The notes below the pieces were generated by a model, which saw only the letters and a program-made list of their open reading frames with translations, did not search any database and was not told where the DNA came from. Below, piece by piece: positions 43,309 through 52,284 of a stretch of 64,000 nucleotides of DNA. A program made the position numbers and the translations under genes. The stretch is from Bacillota bacterium (GTDB taxonomy: Bacteria; Bacillota; Limnochordia; DTU080), in contig DULU01000098.1 of the NCBI GenBank assembly GCA_012840225.1, positions 29,071 through 93,070 on the forward strand, written 5' to 3'. How positions within the stretch are numbered: the stretch's first letter is position 1; each line of letters opens with the position of its first letter.

Positions 43309-44871
43309 ATGCCCGCTTCAGGCCCGCATTCCTGTGCCGGTCAACCAAAAAAAGCCGGCTCTCCCGACTTCTCCAACTCCTCTGCTCTCCCCAACATCAT
43401 CATCATGTATGCCGACGATTTAGGCTATGGTGATGTGGGGTGCTACGGCGCCACGGCCATACCAACACCGAATATCGACCGGCTGGCGAGGGAAGGCCTG
43501 CAGTTCACGAACGGCTACGCCGCCGCTTCCACCTGCACCCCGTCCCGCTACAGCCTGCTCACCGGCTCCTATCCCTGGCGCAATGAGCGGGCCCGCATTT
43601 TACCGGCGGATGCGCCGCTCCTCATCACCCCCGGCACCGTCACCCTCCCGTCCATGCTGCAAGAAGCGGGCTATACCACCGCGGTGGTGGGAAAGTGGCA
43701 CTTGGGACTGGGTGACGGGAAGATCGACTGGAACGGCGAGCTGCAGCACACCCCGCTCGATATCGGCTTCGATTATGCCTTCATTATGCCGGCCACCAAC
43801 GACCGGGTGCCTTGCGTATATATTGAGAACCGCCGCGTGGTGGGGCTGGATCCCGCCGACCCGCCGCTGGAAGTGACCTACGACCAAAACCAGCCCTTCC
43901 CCGGAGTGCCGACCGGGAAGGATCACCCTGAACTCCTGAAGATGAAATACAGCCATGGACACGATATGACCATCGTCAACGGCGTCAGCCGCATCGGCTA
44001 TATGCGGGGCGGCACCTCCGCCTGGTGGAAAGATGAAGAGATGGCGGAGGTCCTGCTCGATAAGGCCATTTCCTTCGTGAGCGAGCAACGGGACCGGCAC
44101 CAGCCCTTCTTCTTATACTACGCTTTCCACCAGCCTCACGTCCCCCGCCTCCCCGGCCCGCGTTTCGCCGGAGCGACCAAGCTTGGGCCGCGCGGCGATG
44201 TCATCGCCGAGTTGGACTGGTGCGTCGGCGAGATGCTGAATGCCCTGGACCGCCTGGGCCTGGCGGAAAACACCATCGTCATCTTCTCCAGCGACAACGG
44301 CCCGGTGCTGGACGACGGTTATGTGGACGGGGCAGTGGAGCTATGCGGCGACCACCGGCCGGCCGGTCCCATGCGCGGCGGCAAATACAGCCTGCTGGAC
44401 GGGGGTACAAGGGTGCCCTTCATCCTGCGCTGGCCGCAGCGGGTGGCTCCAGGCCGCCGCTCCTCGGCGCTGGTATGCCACACCGACTTTCTCGCCTCTT
44501 TTGCCGCCCTGACCGGGATGCTCCCCCATCTCCCGCCGGAAGCCGCTCCCGACAGCTGCCAGGTGCTGCCGGCTCTCCTGGGGGAGACGGAGACCGGCAG
44601 GCGGGAGCTGGTGACCGAAGACACAGCAGCCAGAACCCTCCTGCGCCAGGACAACTGGGTATATATCCCCCCATATCCCGGCCCGGCCGTCAGAAGACAC
44701 ACGAATATAGAGACAGGTTATTTATCAGAACCCCAGCTATATAATCTGGATGCGGATATCGGACAGCAGCGGAACCTGGCTGCCGCCTACCCGCAAAAGG
44801 TCAAGGAAATGGCGGAGCGGCTGGAAACAATTTTAGCAGGCGAGCGGACCAGGGACGGTGATGCGTGTTGA
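43309..44871 (+). CDS. Sulfatase (formylglycine-dependent, Cys-type)
   Basis: 520 residues. The maturation motif is Cys76-T-P-S-R80, in which Cys becomes formylglycine, with metal ligands D36-D37 in MYADDLGYGD. Also present are VGKWHLG and the SDNGPVLD metal site. ATG 43309 follows AAAGGAGTG. No signal peptide is visible, so it probably desulfates imported fragments. An anaerobic-type maturase is required but none is in the window. It resembles arylsulfatase/N-acetylgalactosamine-sulfatase types; the sugar substrate is not determined. Confidence 0.92.
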   Translation: MPASGPHSCAGQPKKAGSPDFSNSSALPNIIIMYADDLGYGDVGCYGATAIPTPNIDRLAREGLQFTNGYAAASTCTPSRYSLLTGSYPWRNERARILPADAPLLITPGTVTLPSMLQEAGYTTAVVGKWHLGLGDGKIDWNGELQHTPLDIGFDYAFIMPATNDRVPCVYIENRRVVGLDPADPPLEVTYDQNQPFPGVPTGKDHPELLKMKYSHGHDMTIVNGVSRIGYMRGGTSAWWKDEEMAEVLLDKAISFVSEQRDRHQPFFLYYAFHQPHVPRLPGPRFAGATKLGPRGDVIAELDWCVGEMLNALDRLGLAENTIVIFSSDNGPVLDDGYVDGAVELCGDHRPAGPMRGGKYSLLDGGTRVPFILRWPQRVAPGRRSSALVCHTDFLASFAALTGMLPHLPPEAAPDSCQVLPALLGETETGRRELVTEDTAARTLLRQDNWVYIPPYPGPAVRRHTNIETGYLSEPQLYNLDADIGQQRNLAAAYPQKVKEMAERLETILAGERTRDGDAC

Positions 44872-44882
44872 GGTAGCCGGGA

Positions 44883-45929
44883 TCATCCTGCCGGCTCCTG
44901 TATCACTTCCTGCACCACCTCCCGCAGCACCCTGCGGCAATAGTCGCATTCGTGACAATTCCACCGGCAACTGGTGGTGATGGCAAACCAGTCGGCGGGG
45001 AATTTGCTGTTGTCTATGATGCGGGGAGCAAAAGCCGGGCCGAAGCCAGGCTCGAAGAGGTTGGGCAGGTTGCCGTGAAAGCGCCCTTTTACATAAGCAT
45101 CGATGACCATGGCCGGATAGGCGTGCATCCTGGTGGCCAGCTTGAAGATGTCGCACAGTCCTTCGTAATGATGCAGATCCTCGGGGCGAATCCACGTGCT
45201 CTGCAAAAAGGCCGGCCAGTGCTCCTCATCCCTAAAATACCGCCAGCACAGGTGGCCGAGGGAGGTCCAGTCCGGGATGTTGGCCATCTCGTCCACCTCT
45301 TGCTCGTGCGCCACCAGGTTGTCGTGAAATACCTGGTTGGGACAGAAGCGGAGGCAACCGCTGTTCACCAGGAGGCTCAGCTTTTTGCCATTCTCCTTTG
45401 CCCAGGCGCGCAGGGCAGCCAGCCTTTCCAGATCACGGTTATAGTCACGCTGCACGCAATAGGAATCGAAAAGGTCGGCCATATAGCTCATGCCCTGCAC
45501 GGTGCCGATGCGCATGTTGACGGAGGCCCGCACTTCGATTTCCGGGTAGTTATTCTTGAGCACCCAGGCGATGACCGGGGAGGCGGTGGTGACAATATCC
45601 ACCCCTCCCACCACCTCGCCTAGATGATCAATCACCGAGCAAACAGTGTTGGCCAGATGTCTGGAAGCGGCATACTGGCCGTAACAGTTGGCGTTGAACA
45701 AAAGATCCAGTTTGATGCCCAACCGACGCAAGGCCACCAGATCGCTTTCCAGGCGGCTTTGCCCCTGCCAGTTCACATAGCCGCGCCGGCTGGTGAGGGC
45801 TGCCCGGCCCGAGGGCTGGCTCAGCCAGGGAAAATAGACTTCTCCCACATGGCCGGCATAATCCTTGATGATGTCGACCATGGATTCTTCTTCCTCACTG
45901 CGCATCTGATAACCGACGGCAAACAACAT
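44883..45929 (-). CDS. U32-peptidase-like iron-sulfur protein
   Basis: 348 residues with a TIM-barrel-like pattern (LDLLFNANCYGQYA, VDIVTTASPVIAWVLKNNYPEIEVRASVNMRIGT). Cysteines are spaced as in U32-type proteins such as UbiU/UbiV and TrhP: NSGCLRFCPNQVFHDN and the C-terminal CRWNCHECDYC. Those proteins hold a 4Fe-4S cluster and take part in oxygen-independent hydroxylations. It begins 3 bases after the stop of the 4Fe-4S reductase gene, so the two are almost certainly co-translated partners. The assignment by eye is moderately secure; the reaction is unknown. Confidence 0.6.
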   Translation of the reverse strand: MLFAVGYQMRSEEEESMVDIIKDYAGHVGEVYFPWLSQPSGRAALTSRRGYVNWQGQSRLESDLVALRRLGIKLDLLFNANCYGQYAASRHLANTVCSVIDHLGEVVGGVDIVTTASPVIAWVLKNNYPEIEVRASVNMRIGTVQGMSYMADLFDSYCVQRDYNRDLERLAALRAWAKENGKKLSLLVNSGCLRFCPNQVFHDNLVAHEQEVDEMANIPDWTSLGHLCWRYFRDEEHWPAFLQSTWIRPEDLHHYEGLCDIFKLATRMHAYPAMVIDAYVKGRFHGNLPNLFEPGFGPAFAPRIIDNSKFPADWFAITTSCRWNCHECDYCRRVLREVVQEVIQEPAG

Positions 45930-45932
45930 AAA

Positions 45933-46955
45933 TTAATCCGCTTCTTTCATCGGCGGCAAACCGCTCGTGGGTTTCTCCAAATCATCGGCATCAGGTTCAA
46001 AGGGCTGCGACCAGTCCACCCGCCAGGGTTCTTTCTCCCGGAAGGGGGAGACGAAGCGATTCTTCAGCACGCCCCGCTTCTCCAGGCTGATCATGCAAGC
46101 CCGCGTGCATCCGGCTGCCCCGCATATGGCCTGACCGGTGTTATAGAGGTTGCGGGGTTTTTTATAGAACGGTGAGATGGGGCTGGGCTTGACATTCGTG
46201 GTGTTTTCCAGATAATCACCCCGCTCACCCGGCTCGGTCCTCATCCCGCCCCGGAAGGCCAGATCGCAGGCTCTGGTGTCGATATCCGCCCACTCCAGCA
46301 TCCGTCCGGCCACCATCTGGCGCACCGTTTTGTTGCTCGGTATGGCGTTGCCGGGACAGGCTCTGACGCAGGCCATACAGCGGTTGCAAAGCGGCGGACC
46401 ATCATATATGGGGTCGGGATCAAGCGGCAGCTCGGTCAACACGACGCCGAACCTCTGCCTGGGACCGAATTCGGGGGTGAGAAACATCTTGCTGTAGCCG
46501 ATCTCCCCCAACCCGGCGAGGAAGGCGGCGATGCGCAGGTGTATCATGATGTCCGGGCAGGGTTTCCCGGGCTCGACGGGGCGGCTGTAGTTTTTCTTGA
46601 GGCGCCCATCGTTGTCGATAGCCCGCCAGTCGCTTTGATGGCCGATGGGTATGGCTTCATATCCCTCGTCCTCGATGAGGCGACACAGATTGATGACCAC
46701 CATGGGAATATACAAATATGTAATGCCGCCATAGCCCATGGACGAATAATTGCTGAAGAAGGTGCCTTCCTCGATGCCGCGCAAGGAACCCCTCATCACC
46801 CTGAAACCCATCACGATCATAGATTTGGCTCTGGGCATGATGTACCTCGGATCCATCTGCTTGGGGGCGCCTTCCCATCTCTCTATGGGGGCAATGCCCA
46901 CCAAGTCTGCGCCCAGCCGTTTGGCATGCTTCTTTATATCCGCCGCCGTCAACAA
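45933..46955 (-). CDS. 4Fe-4S reductase related to epoxyqueuosine reductase/reductive dehalogenases
   Basis: 340 residues. The N-terminal half (ADLVGIAPIERWEG ... AKSMIVMGFRV) is like the cofactor-binding part of QueG-type proteins. A ferredoxin motif CNRCMACVRACPGNAIP occurs at about residues 190-206 and a second Cys group GAICGAAGCTRACM-like further on. The start is TTG 46955 with AGGAG nine bases upstream. It is first in a two-gene unit with the U32-like protein and divergent from the AraC regulator. It is too long and divergent to be called QueG with confidence. Confidence 0.7.
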   Translation of the reverse strand: MLTAADIKKHAKRLGADLVGIAPIERWEGAPKQMDPRYIMPRAKSMIVMGFRVMRGSLRGIEEGTFFSNYSSMGYGGITYLYIPMVVINLCRLIEDEGYEAIPIGHQSDWRAIDNDGRLKKNYSRPVEPGKPCPDIMIHLRIAAFLAGLGEIGYSKMFLTPEFGPRQRFGVVLTELPLDPDPIYDGPPLCNRCMACVRACPGNAIPSNKTVRQMVAGRMLEWADIDTRACDLAFRGGMRTEPGERGDYLENTTNVKPSPISPFYKKPRNLYNTGQAICGAAGCTRACMISLEKRGVLKNRFVSPFREKEPWRVDWSQPFEPDADDLEKPTSGLPPMKEAD

Positions 46956-47172
46956 GGCTCGTCACTCCTTTTTTCGCTCAAATCAGGTTTGCCATTGCGC
47001 TACTTGCGCTACTTGCCCTAAGGTAAACAAATCATTAATATTAGGTTAGCATGGTTCTATGCCAGCATCCATGTTCTATTTGACCTTTTTTTGCTTAAAA
47101 CGACCATCACGGCCCCTGTTGTGGCATGGCTGTGCTGTGGCAAAGCTGCGGTACTGCTCAGATACGGCCGTG

Positions 47173-48069
47173 ATGAATTTTGGAGAAGATACTGTGTTCC
47201 TGTCAGGCCATGATCCCAGCATCCCGGGCATAGATGTGGATGTAACGATCACCTGTATCAGCCTGGTGCGGCATAAAGAATGTCCGTCCGACTGGCGCTT
47301 TTCCTATCCAGCCGGGCGGCCGAACCACGGCCTGGTGCTGGTATTGGAGGGAAAAGCCGTCTACCTGCAAGACGGGCAGGAAAACCTCCATGTGGCCAAA
47401 GACGACCTTCTCTATCTGGCCAAAGGCAGCAAATACATCACCATCGGCGATCCGGTGGACACCTACCGCTATTATGTCGTCTCGTTCGACCTGGAGGAGT
47501 CCGGGCCTGGGGCTACCGGTGGATCCGCATCGGGGTCAGGGCTTGAGTCCGGATCCGATCCTTCTCCCCCGGTTTTTGTGCTTAAGGCGCCCAGGCCGGC
47601 TGTATATCAGGCTTTATTCAGCGAGATGCTCAACTCCTGGACTTCCCGGAAGCAAGGTTATATGCTGCATTGCAAGGCTATCCTGCACGATATCATCTAT
47701 TGCCTGGTGAACGATATAGCCAATCAAAGAGTGGACCGGCACACGGTAGCCAAGTTGAAACCGGCTTTGGCATATATGGCAGAAAATTTAAGCAATACGA
47801 CCACCCTGGGCACCTTGGCCGAAAAGACCGGTCTGAGCATCACCCACTTTCGCCGACTGTTTAAGCAGGCCTACGGCTTGTCGCCGTTGGAGTATCTAAC
47901 GAACTTAAGGATCAACCGGGCGAAAGAGTTGATCGCCAGCGACAAATTCACCATCGGTGAGGTAGCGCAAATGGTCGGCTACGAAAGCATCTATCACTTT
48001 AGCCGCCTGTTTAAAAAAGTGACTGGAGAGACACCCTCGGATTACCGCAAGCGGGCCTGCTCGGATTAG
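47173..48069 (+). CDS. AraC-family transcriptional regulator
   Basis: About 298 residues from ATG 47173 (MNFGEDTVFLSG); the frame is open to 47059 but the extra N-terminus looks non-coding. An N-terminal cupin-like sensor domain (GLVLVLEGKAVYLQDG, DDLLYLAKGSKY) precedes the double helix-turn-helix AraC domain (TLGTLAEKTGLSITHFRRLFKQ ... IGEVAQMVGYESIYHFSRLFKKVTG). A Gly/Ser-rich insert interrupts it near residue 115. It is divergent from the Fe-S pair and upstream of the sialidase-like gene, either of which may be its target. Confidence 0.88.
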   Translation: MNFGEDTVFLSGHDPSIPGIDVDVTITCISLVRHKECPSDWRFSYPAGRPNHGLVLVLEGKAVYLQDGQENLHVAKDDLLYLAKGSKYITIGDPVDTYRYYVVSFDLEESGPGATGGSASGSGLESGSDPSPPVFVLKAPRPAVYQALFSEMLNSWTSRKQGYMLHCKAILHDIIYCLVNDIANQRVDRHTVAKLKPALAYMAENLSNTTTLGTLAEKTGLSITHFRRLFKQAYGLSPLEYLTNLRINRAKELIASDKFTIGEVAQMVGYESIYHFSRLFKKVTGETPSDYRKRACSD

Positions 48070-48105
48070 GCTAGGCTACTAGACTGTATATAGGGAGGCG
48101 ATGGT

Positions 48106-49053
48106 ATGTTTTTGGTAAGTGTGAAACGCCTATGGGATAAAGCCCAACACAATGCCTTCACCGATTTGGTCAGATTTCAGGAACGCTGGTGGTGCGTGTT
48201 TCGCGAAGGAGAGAAACATGTTTCTCCTGACGGCGCCCTGCGCGTCATCACCTCCAGCGACGGAGAGACCTGGGAATCTGCCGCTCTGTTACAATCCGCC
48301 ACTGAGGATTTGCGCGACGGCAAACTCTCTGTTACTTCTGACGGCCGTTTGCTGTTGATAGGTGCCGGCACACCGGCCTCCTCCCGGAGTTATCATCAGA
48401 CCTATGCTTGGTTCTCTGAAAACGGCTACGACTGGTCGGCTCCCATCCCCATCGGCGAACGCAATTATTGGCTGTGGCGAGTGGTGTGGCATGAAGGTGT
48501 AGGTTATGGTGTAGGGTACTTCACCAACAGGCTCTCCGGAAATGCCAGGCTTTACCGGACAACCGACGGCATTGATTTCAAACCGCTGGTATGTGAGCTC
48601 TTTACCGAAGGCTATCCAAACGAAACGGGCCTCCTTTTTCTGCCGGATCAAACAGCATTGATCCTGTTGCGCCGTGATCCTGTCTCCGGAAGACCAAATT
48701 CTGCTGCCCATGCCGTGCTTGGCATGGCTCATCCCCCATACACGCAATGGACATGGAGAGATACCGGCGTGCGCATAGGCGGACCTTGCATGATCATGTT
48801 GCCCGACGGTCGTATCGTGGCGGCAGTGCGGTTGTACGACGGGGCGACTCGCACTTCACTTTGCTGGGTTAACCCGGCCGCCGGTGAGCTGACTGAAGCG
48901 CTCACCCTACCTTCAGGCGGCGACACCAGCTATGCAGGGATGGTTTGGCACGACGACCTGCTTTGGATAAGCTACTATTCGTCTCACGAGGCCAAGACAA
49001 CCATCTACTTGGCCAAAGTGCGCCTGGCCCCCGACCTCCGGTCGTCCAGGTGA
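48106..49053 (+). CDS. Sialidase-like beta-propeller protein
   Basis: 315 residues without a signal peptide. Asp-box repeats of the BNR type are visible (TSSDGETWES, SENGYDWSAP, TTDGIDF), together with an Arg-rich opening strand (RFQERWWCVFREG) as in exo-alpha-sialidases. The propeller fold is likely; sialidase activity is not proven because the full arginine triad and the Tyr/Glu pair cannot be confirmed by eye. GGGAGGCGATGG precedes ATG 48106. It sits 36 bases after the AraC gene, likely the same transcription unit. Confidence 0.75.
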   Translation: MFLVSVKRLWDKAQHNAFTDLVRFQERWWCVFREGEKHVSPDGALRVITSSDGETWESAALLQSATEDLRDGKLSVTSDGRLLLIGAGTPASSRSYHQTYAWFSENGYDWSAPIPIGERNYWLWRVVWHEGVGYGVGYFTNRLSGNARLYRTTDGIDFKPLVCELFTEGYPNETGLLFLPDQTALILLRRDPVSGRPNSAAHAVLGMAHPPYTQWTWRDTGVRIGGPCMIMLPDGRIVAAVRLYDGATRTSLCWVNPAAGELTEALTLPSGGDTSYAGMVWHDDLLWISYYSSHEAKTTIYLAKVRLAPDLRSSR

Positions 49054-49174
49054 AGAGGCGGCGAGGAGGCAAGTAGGCAAGGAGGCGAGGAGGCAAGGAG
49101 GCGTGGAGGCAAGTAGGCCAGGCGAGACGAGGCGAGGCGAAGCGAAATGAAGTGAAGTGAAGTGAGATGGATCA
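49054..49174. repeat. Purine-rich minisatellite
   Basis: Successive GGAGGCAAGTA, GGAGGCGA and GAAGTGA units fill the space between two convergent genes, starting within bases of the stop codon at 49053. Confidence 0.65.
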
Positions 49175-50263
49175 TTACACATTGAAGCGGAAAAGCACCA
49201 CATCGCCGTCCTGAATAATGTAATCTTTCCCTTCCGACCTGACTTTCCCCAGATCCCTCGCCTTCTGAAAGGAGCCGATATTCACCAGCTCATCCCACTG
49301 GATCACCTCGGCCCGGATGAAGCCACGCTCCATGTCGCTATGGATCATGCCGGCGGCTCGCGGCGCCGGAGTGCCTTCCGGAAGGGACCAAGCCCTGGTT
49401 TGCGGCCCTTTTACGGTATAAAAAGTGATCAAACCCAACTGTCGGTAGGTTGCGGCAGCCAGGCGGGACAATCCTGTCTCTTCCATCTGCAGCTCAGCCA
49501 GGAATTCCGCCGCCTCTTCCGCCGGCAACTCGGCGAGTTCAGCCTCAAGTTTGGCATTGATCACCACCCAACCGGCGCCCTGAGACTTGGCGTAGTCGAT
49601 CACTTCCCGAACGGCCGGGGATTCGCCCGCCGGATCATCATCCCCCACGTTGGCGCAATAAACCACCGGCTTGGCAGTGAGAAGGGAGATATTGTCCAGC
49701 CACCCGGCGGCAGAAGCCAGGCTGAGGCGGGCCGGTATATTCCGCTGCAGGTCCCCGGCGATCTTTTCCAGGGCGGCCATCTCGTCTTTGTAAATCTGGA
49801 GGCCGGTTTTCAGATCCCGGCTCACCCGCTCCATACGCTTCTCCACCGCCTGCAGGTCGGCCAGCATCAACTCCGTCTCCACAACCTCTATATCCTGCCG
49901 TGGGGAAATGGCGCCGGTGACATGCGCCACATGCTCATCATGAAAACAGCGCACCACGTGCACCAGCGCATCCACCGCCCTGATATGGCTCAGGAACTGG
50001 TTGCCCAAACCTTCACCCTTGTTGGCGCCGCGCACCAAGCCGGCGATATCCACAAAATGTACCACCGCCGGCACCACCTGCTGCGGCTTCACCACCGAAA
50101 CGATCGCCTCCAAGCGCTTGTCGGCCAGCTCCGCCACGCCGACGTTGGGATCGATGGTGGAAAAGGGATAATTGGCCACCAAAGCCCCACCACGAGTCAG
50201 CGCATTGAACAATGTGGACTTACCGGCATTGGGTAAGCCGACCAGGCCCGCTTGCATAGGCAT
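49175..50263 (-). CDS. ychF: YchF/OLA1-type ribosome-binding ATPase
   Basis: About 362 residues from ATG 50263, with AGGGGAG upstream; ATG 50257 is an alternative. The P-loop GLPNAGKSTLFNALT is followed by VHFVDIAGLVRGANKGEGLGNQFL, a coiled-coil insert (VEKRMERVSRDLKTGLQIYKDEM) and the TGS domain at the end. The nucleotide-specificity loop NVGDD replaces the GTPase NKxD, as usual for this ATP-preferring family. It is a conserved translation-associated protein involved in stress control. This is a core chromosomal gene in the middle of the carbohydrate region. Confidence 0.97.
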   Translation of the reverse strand: MPMQAGLVGLPNAGKSTLFNALTRGGALVANYPFSTIDPNVGVAELADKRLEAIVSVVKPQQVVPAVVHFVDIAGLVRGANKGEGLGNQFLSHIRAVDALVHVVRCFHDEHVAHVTGAISPRQDIEVVETELMLADLQAVEKRMERVSRDLKTGLQIYKDEMAALEKIAGDLQRNIPARLSLASAAGWLDNISLLTAKPVVYCANVGDDDPAGESPAVREVIDYAKSQGAGWVVINAKLEAELAELPAEEAAEFLAELQMEETGLSRLAAATYRQLGLITFYTVKGPQTRAWSLPEGTPAPRAAGMIHSDMERGFIRAEVIQWDELVNIGSFQKARDLGKVRSEGKDYIIQDGDVVLFRFNV

Positions 50264-50393
50264 TCTCACCACTCCCCTCATCTATGTGTGTACCATTCGC
50301 CCCATCGGTCCACCCTTCCTGGATTAAGAGGCAGATTGACATGCAGGTATGTTTGTTGCCAAAGGAGAAATACTGGGGCCGGAGGTGTGACAG

Positions 50394-50741
50394 ATGATCA
50401 AAAGATCAGGAGAAATGCCTGTGGAAGTGCGGGAACGGATGAGAGACGGCCAGGGCAAAGTGGAATTGGTGCATATCATGAAGCAGGAAGACATGAAGGG
50501 CAAATGCCGGCTCTTCGCTCGCTTGCGCCTGCCGGAGGGCGCCTCCATCGGCCCGCATCCCCACGATAACGAAGAAGAAATATTCTATATTATCAAAGGC
50601 CGGGCCGAGGTGACGGAAGACGGTGTCAAATCCATCCTCGAACCCGGCGACGCGGTGATCACCGGCGGCGGCCGCACTCATTCCCTGGCCAATGCCGGAA
50701 GCGAACCCCTTGAAGTGCTGGCGGTTATTTTATTGTATTAA
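50394..50741 (+). CDS. Small cupin-domain protein
   Basis: 115 residues forming a single cupin barrel: GASIGPHPHDNEEEIFYIIKGRAEVTEDG carries the metal-binding His-x-His and Glu, and the second motif is GDAVITGGGRTHSLAN. GGAGGTG is 6 bases before ATG 50394. The fold serves in sugar isomerases, dioxygenases and sensors; no specific role can be given. It is divergent from ychF and convergent with the next gene, 10 bases away. Confidence 0.85.
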   Translation: MIKRSGEMPVEVRERMRDGQGKVELVHIMKQEDMKGKCRLFARLRLPEGASIGPHPHDNEEEIFYIIKGRAEVTEDGVKSILEPGDAVITGGGRTHSLANAGSEPLEVLAVILLY

Positions 50742-50751
50742 TATATTACTT

Positions 50752-51324
50752 TTAACGCGGCATACAGAGGATCTCTTTCACTTCAAAATCGAAACAGTTG
50801 GTGGTGAAAGCCGGCTTGGCCACGATGGCTGTATTGGCCCCCCGATCGGTCCCGGCCACAGCCACCACTTCCTGTTTCATATCCAAAAGGCCGGCATCGG
50901 CTGCGGCTAAAGCTACCTCCACCGCTACTTTCATCCCCTGCGAGAACAGGTAGAGGGTGTAGGCGATCAGCTCGGCGTGGCAGATGCCGCCAAATTTATT
51001 CTTTACCGCCGTGCCTACGTTTCCCATCAAGGGATGGGTGGCGGTGATAAACTGCACGCCCAGCTCTTTGGCCTCGGCAATCTTGTCCCAGTCGGGTTCT
51101 CCATATTTCGCCCAGGTGCCGGCCTGCAAGGTGACGCCGATGATTTTCACTCCCAACGGACGCCACAGTTTAGCGGCTGCCAAAGCCGTGGTGCCGCCCG
51201 AAGCTACCACCGCCTGCTTGATGCCGAGCGCTTCCATCCTGGCTTTAGCCAGCTCCAGGGTGACCGGCGTGGTCTGGGAAGGCCTCTCGCCGGCATCGAA
51301 ATAGACGATCTTTTGCTCCTGCAT
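50752..51324 (-). CDS. Pyruvate-kinase C-terminal-domain-like protein
   Basis: About 190 residues from ATG 51324 (MQEQKIVYFDAG), preceded by AAAGGATGGG. It matches stand-alone proteins with a pyruvate kinase alpha/beta (C-terminal) fold: AVVASGGTTALAAAKLW and VIGVTLQAGTW-type strands, then a long helix and the final VAGTDRGANTAIV. The catalytic barrel of pyruvate kinase is absent. Such proteins are widespread in Clostridia and archaea and have no established function; a binding or sensory role for a phospho-compound is a guess. Confidence 0.75.
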   Translation of the reverse strand: MQEQKIVYFDAGERPSQTTPVTLELAKARMEALGIKQAVVASGGTTALAAAKLWRPLGVKIIGVTLQAGTWAKYGEPDWDKIAEAKELGVQFITATHPLMGNVGTAVKNKFGGICHAELIAYTLYLFSQGMKVAVEVALAAADAGLLDMKQEVVAVAGTDRGANTAIVAKPAFTTNCFDFEVKEILCMPR

Positions 51325-51418
51325 TGATCCATCCCATCCTTTCCCATAGCTTATGTTAGCTTTTCGGCAGGCAAAGAAAGTACATATCACATATAAGTAA
51401 TATATAAATCGAGAGGAG

Positions 51419-52240
51419 ATGAACGACGCAATGCGCTACCTAGAGAGACTCACCACAGCGGAACAGCAGTGGCGGGACCGGGTTATCGGAGCTGTGGTAC
51501 AACGGCTGGCTCCCGAGTGGCTCCACCCCAATCACCTCACTGCCCTGCGCCTGGGCTTGACTCTGATAGCTATGGCTTGTTATTTTACCCGTCGGCCCCT
51601 CTCCTGGCAGATCTGGCTGTTGTCCATCGCCGCCCTAAGCGATACCTGCGACGGTGTGGTAGCCCGCACCAGGAAGCGTTCTTCATCTTTCGGAGCCCAA
51701 TTCGATTACGTCACCGACTGGTTCCTGGGAGCGTGGACCGGCTTTCTGACCATCAGCATGGGACTGTTGAAGCCGCGCCTCATCGCCCACATCCTGATTC
51801 CCCAGCTATTCATCTCCGCCGCCGACTGGCTCCGCGCCAAGGCACTGACCGAAAGCAGGGAGGCCGGCGAAGTGATGGTGGCGGAGGCGGAGAAGAAGAA
51901 GGCGGCGGAGGTGGCAAGCGAAGCGAGCGAGGCGAGAGAGGCGAGGGAGGCGAGGGAGGTGAGCGAGGTAAAAAAGGCTCTCCACACCGTGGTCCAAACC
52001 GCTCAGTTTCATGCCAATACCCTCTCCAGAGCCCGCTTCACCTATATTCTCACCGGCCTCCTGCTTCTCACGGGCGGTATGGTGTATTACCAGCCTCTTT
52101 TGCACTTGTTGGGTTTGGCCGCCATCATCATCTCGATCATCTTGTCCTGGCTTTTGGCCTTCAACAATGTCACCGGCCTAATGCAGCAGCAACAACAGCA
52201 ACAGCCGGTGCCCAGCTGGCGGGTGGATCGGCGAGCTTAG
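51419..52240 (+). CDS. CDP-alcohol phosphatidyltransferase
   Basis: 273 residues, or 269 if ATG 51431 is used. The family signature D-x2-DG-x2-AR-x8-G-x3-D-x3-D is complete, reading DTCDGVVAR ... GAQFDYVTD. Several membrane segments are visible. The enzyme joins an alcohol head group to CDP-diacylglycerol in the membrane. Two oddities are present: a charged repeat insert (EASEAREAREAREVSE, DNA about 51905-51968) in a cytoplasmic loop and a polyglutamine run near the C-terminus. The product (PG-P, PI or other) cannot be told. AGGAG directly abuts ATG 51419, so the second ATG is plausible. Confidence 0.85.
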   Translation: MNDAMRYLERLTTAEQQWRDRVIGAVVQRLAPEWLHPNHLTALRLGLTLIAMACYFTRRPLSWQIWLLSIAALSDTCDGVVARTRKRSSSFGAQFDYVTDWFLGAWTGFLTISMGLLKPRLIAHILIPQLFISAADWLRAKALTESREAGEVMVAEAEKKKAAEVASEASEAREAREAREVSEVKKALHTVVQTAQFHANTLSRARFTYILTGLLLLTGGMVYYQPLLHLLGLAAIIISIILSWLLAFNNVTGLMQQQQQQQPVPSWRVDRRA

Positions 52241-52284
52241 GAGACCAACCCTCTCCCCCAGACCAGCTCCTGCCGCAGGCAGGT

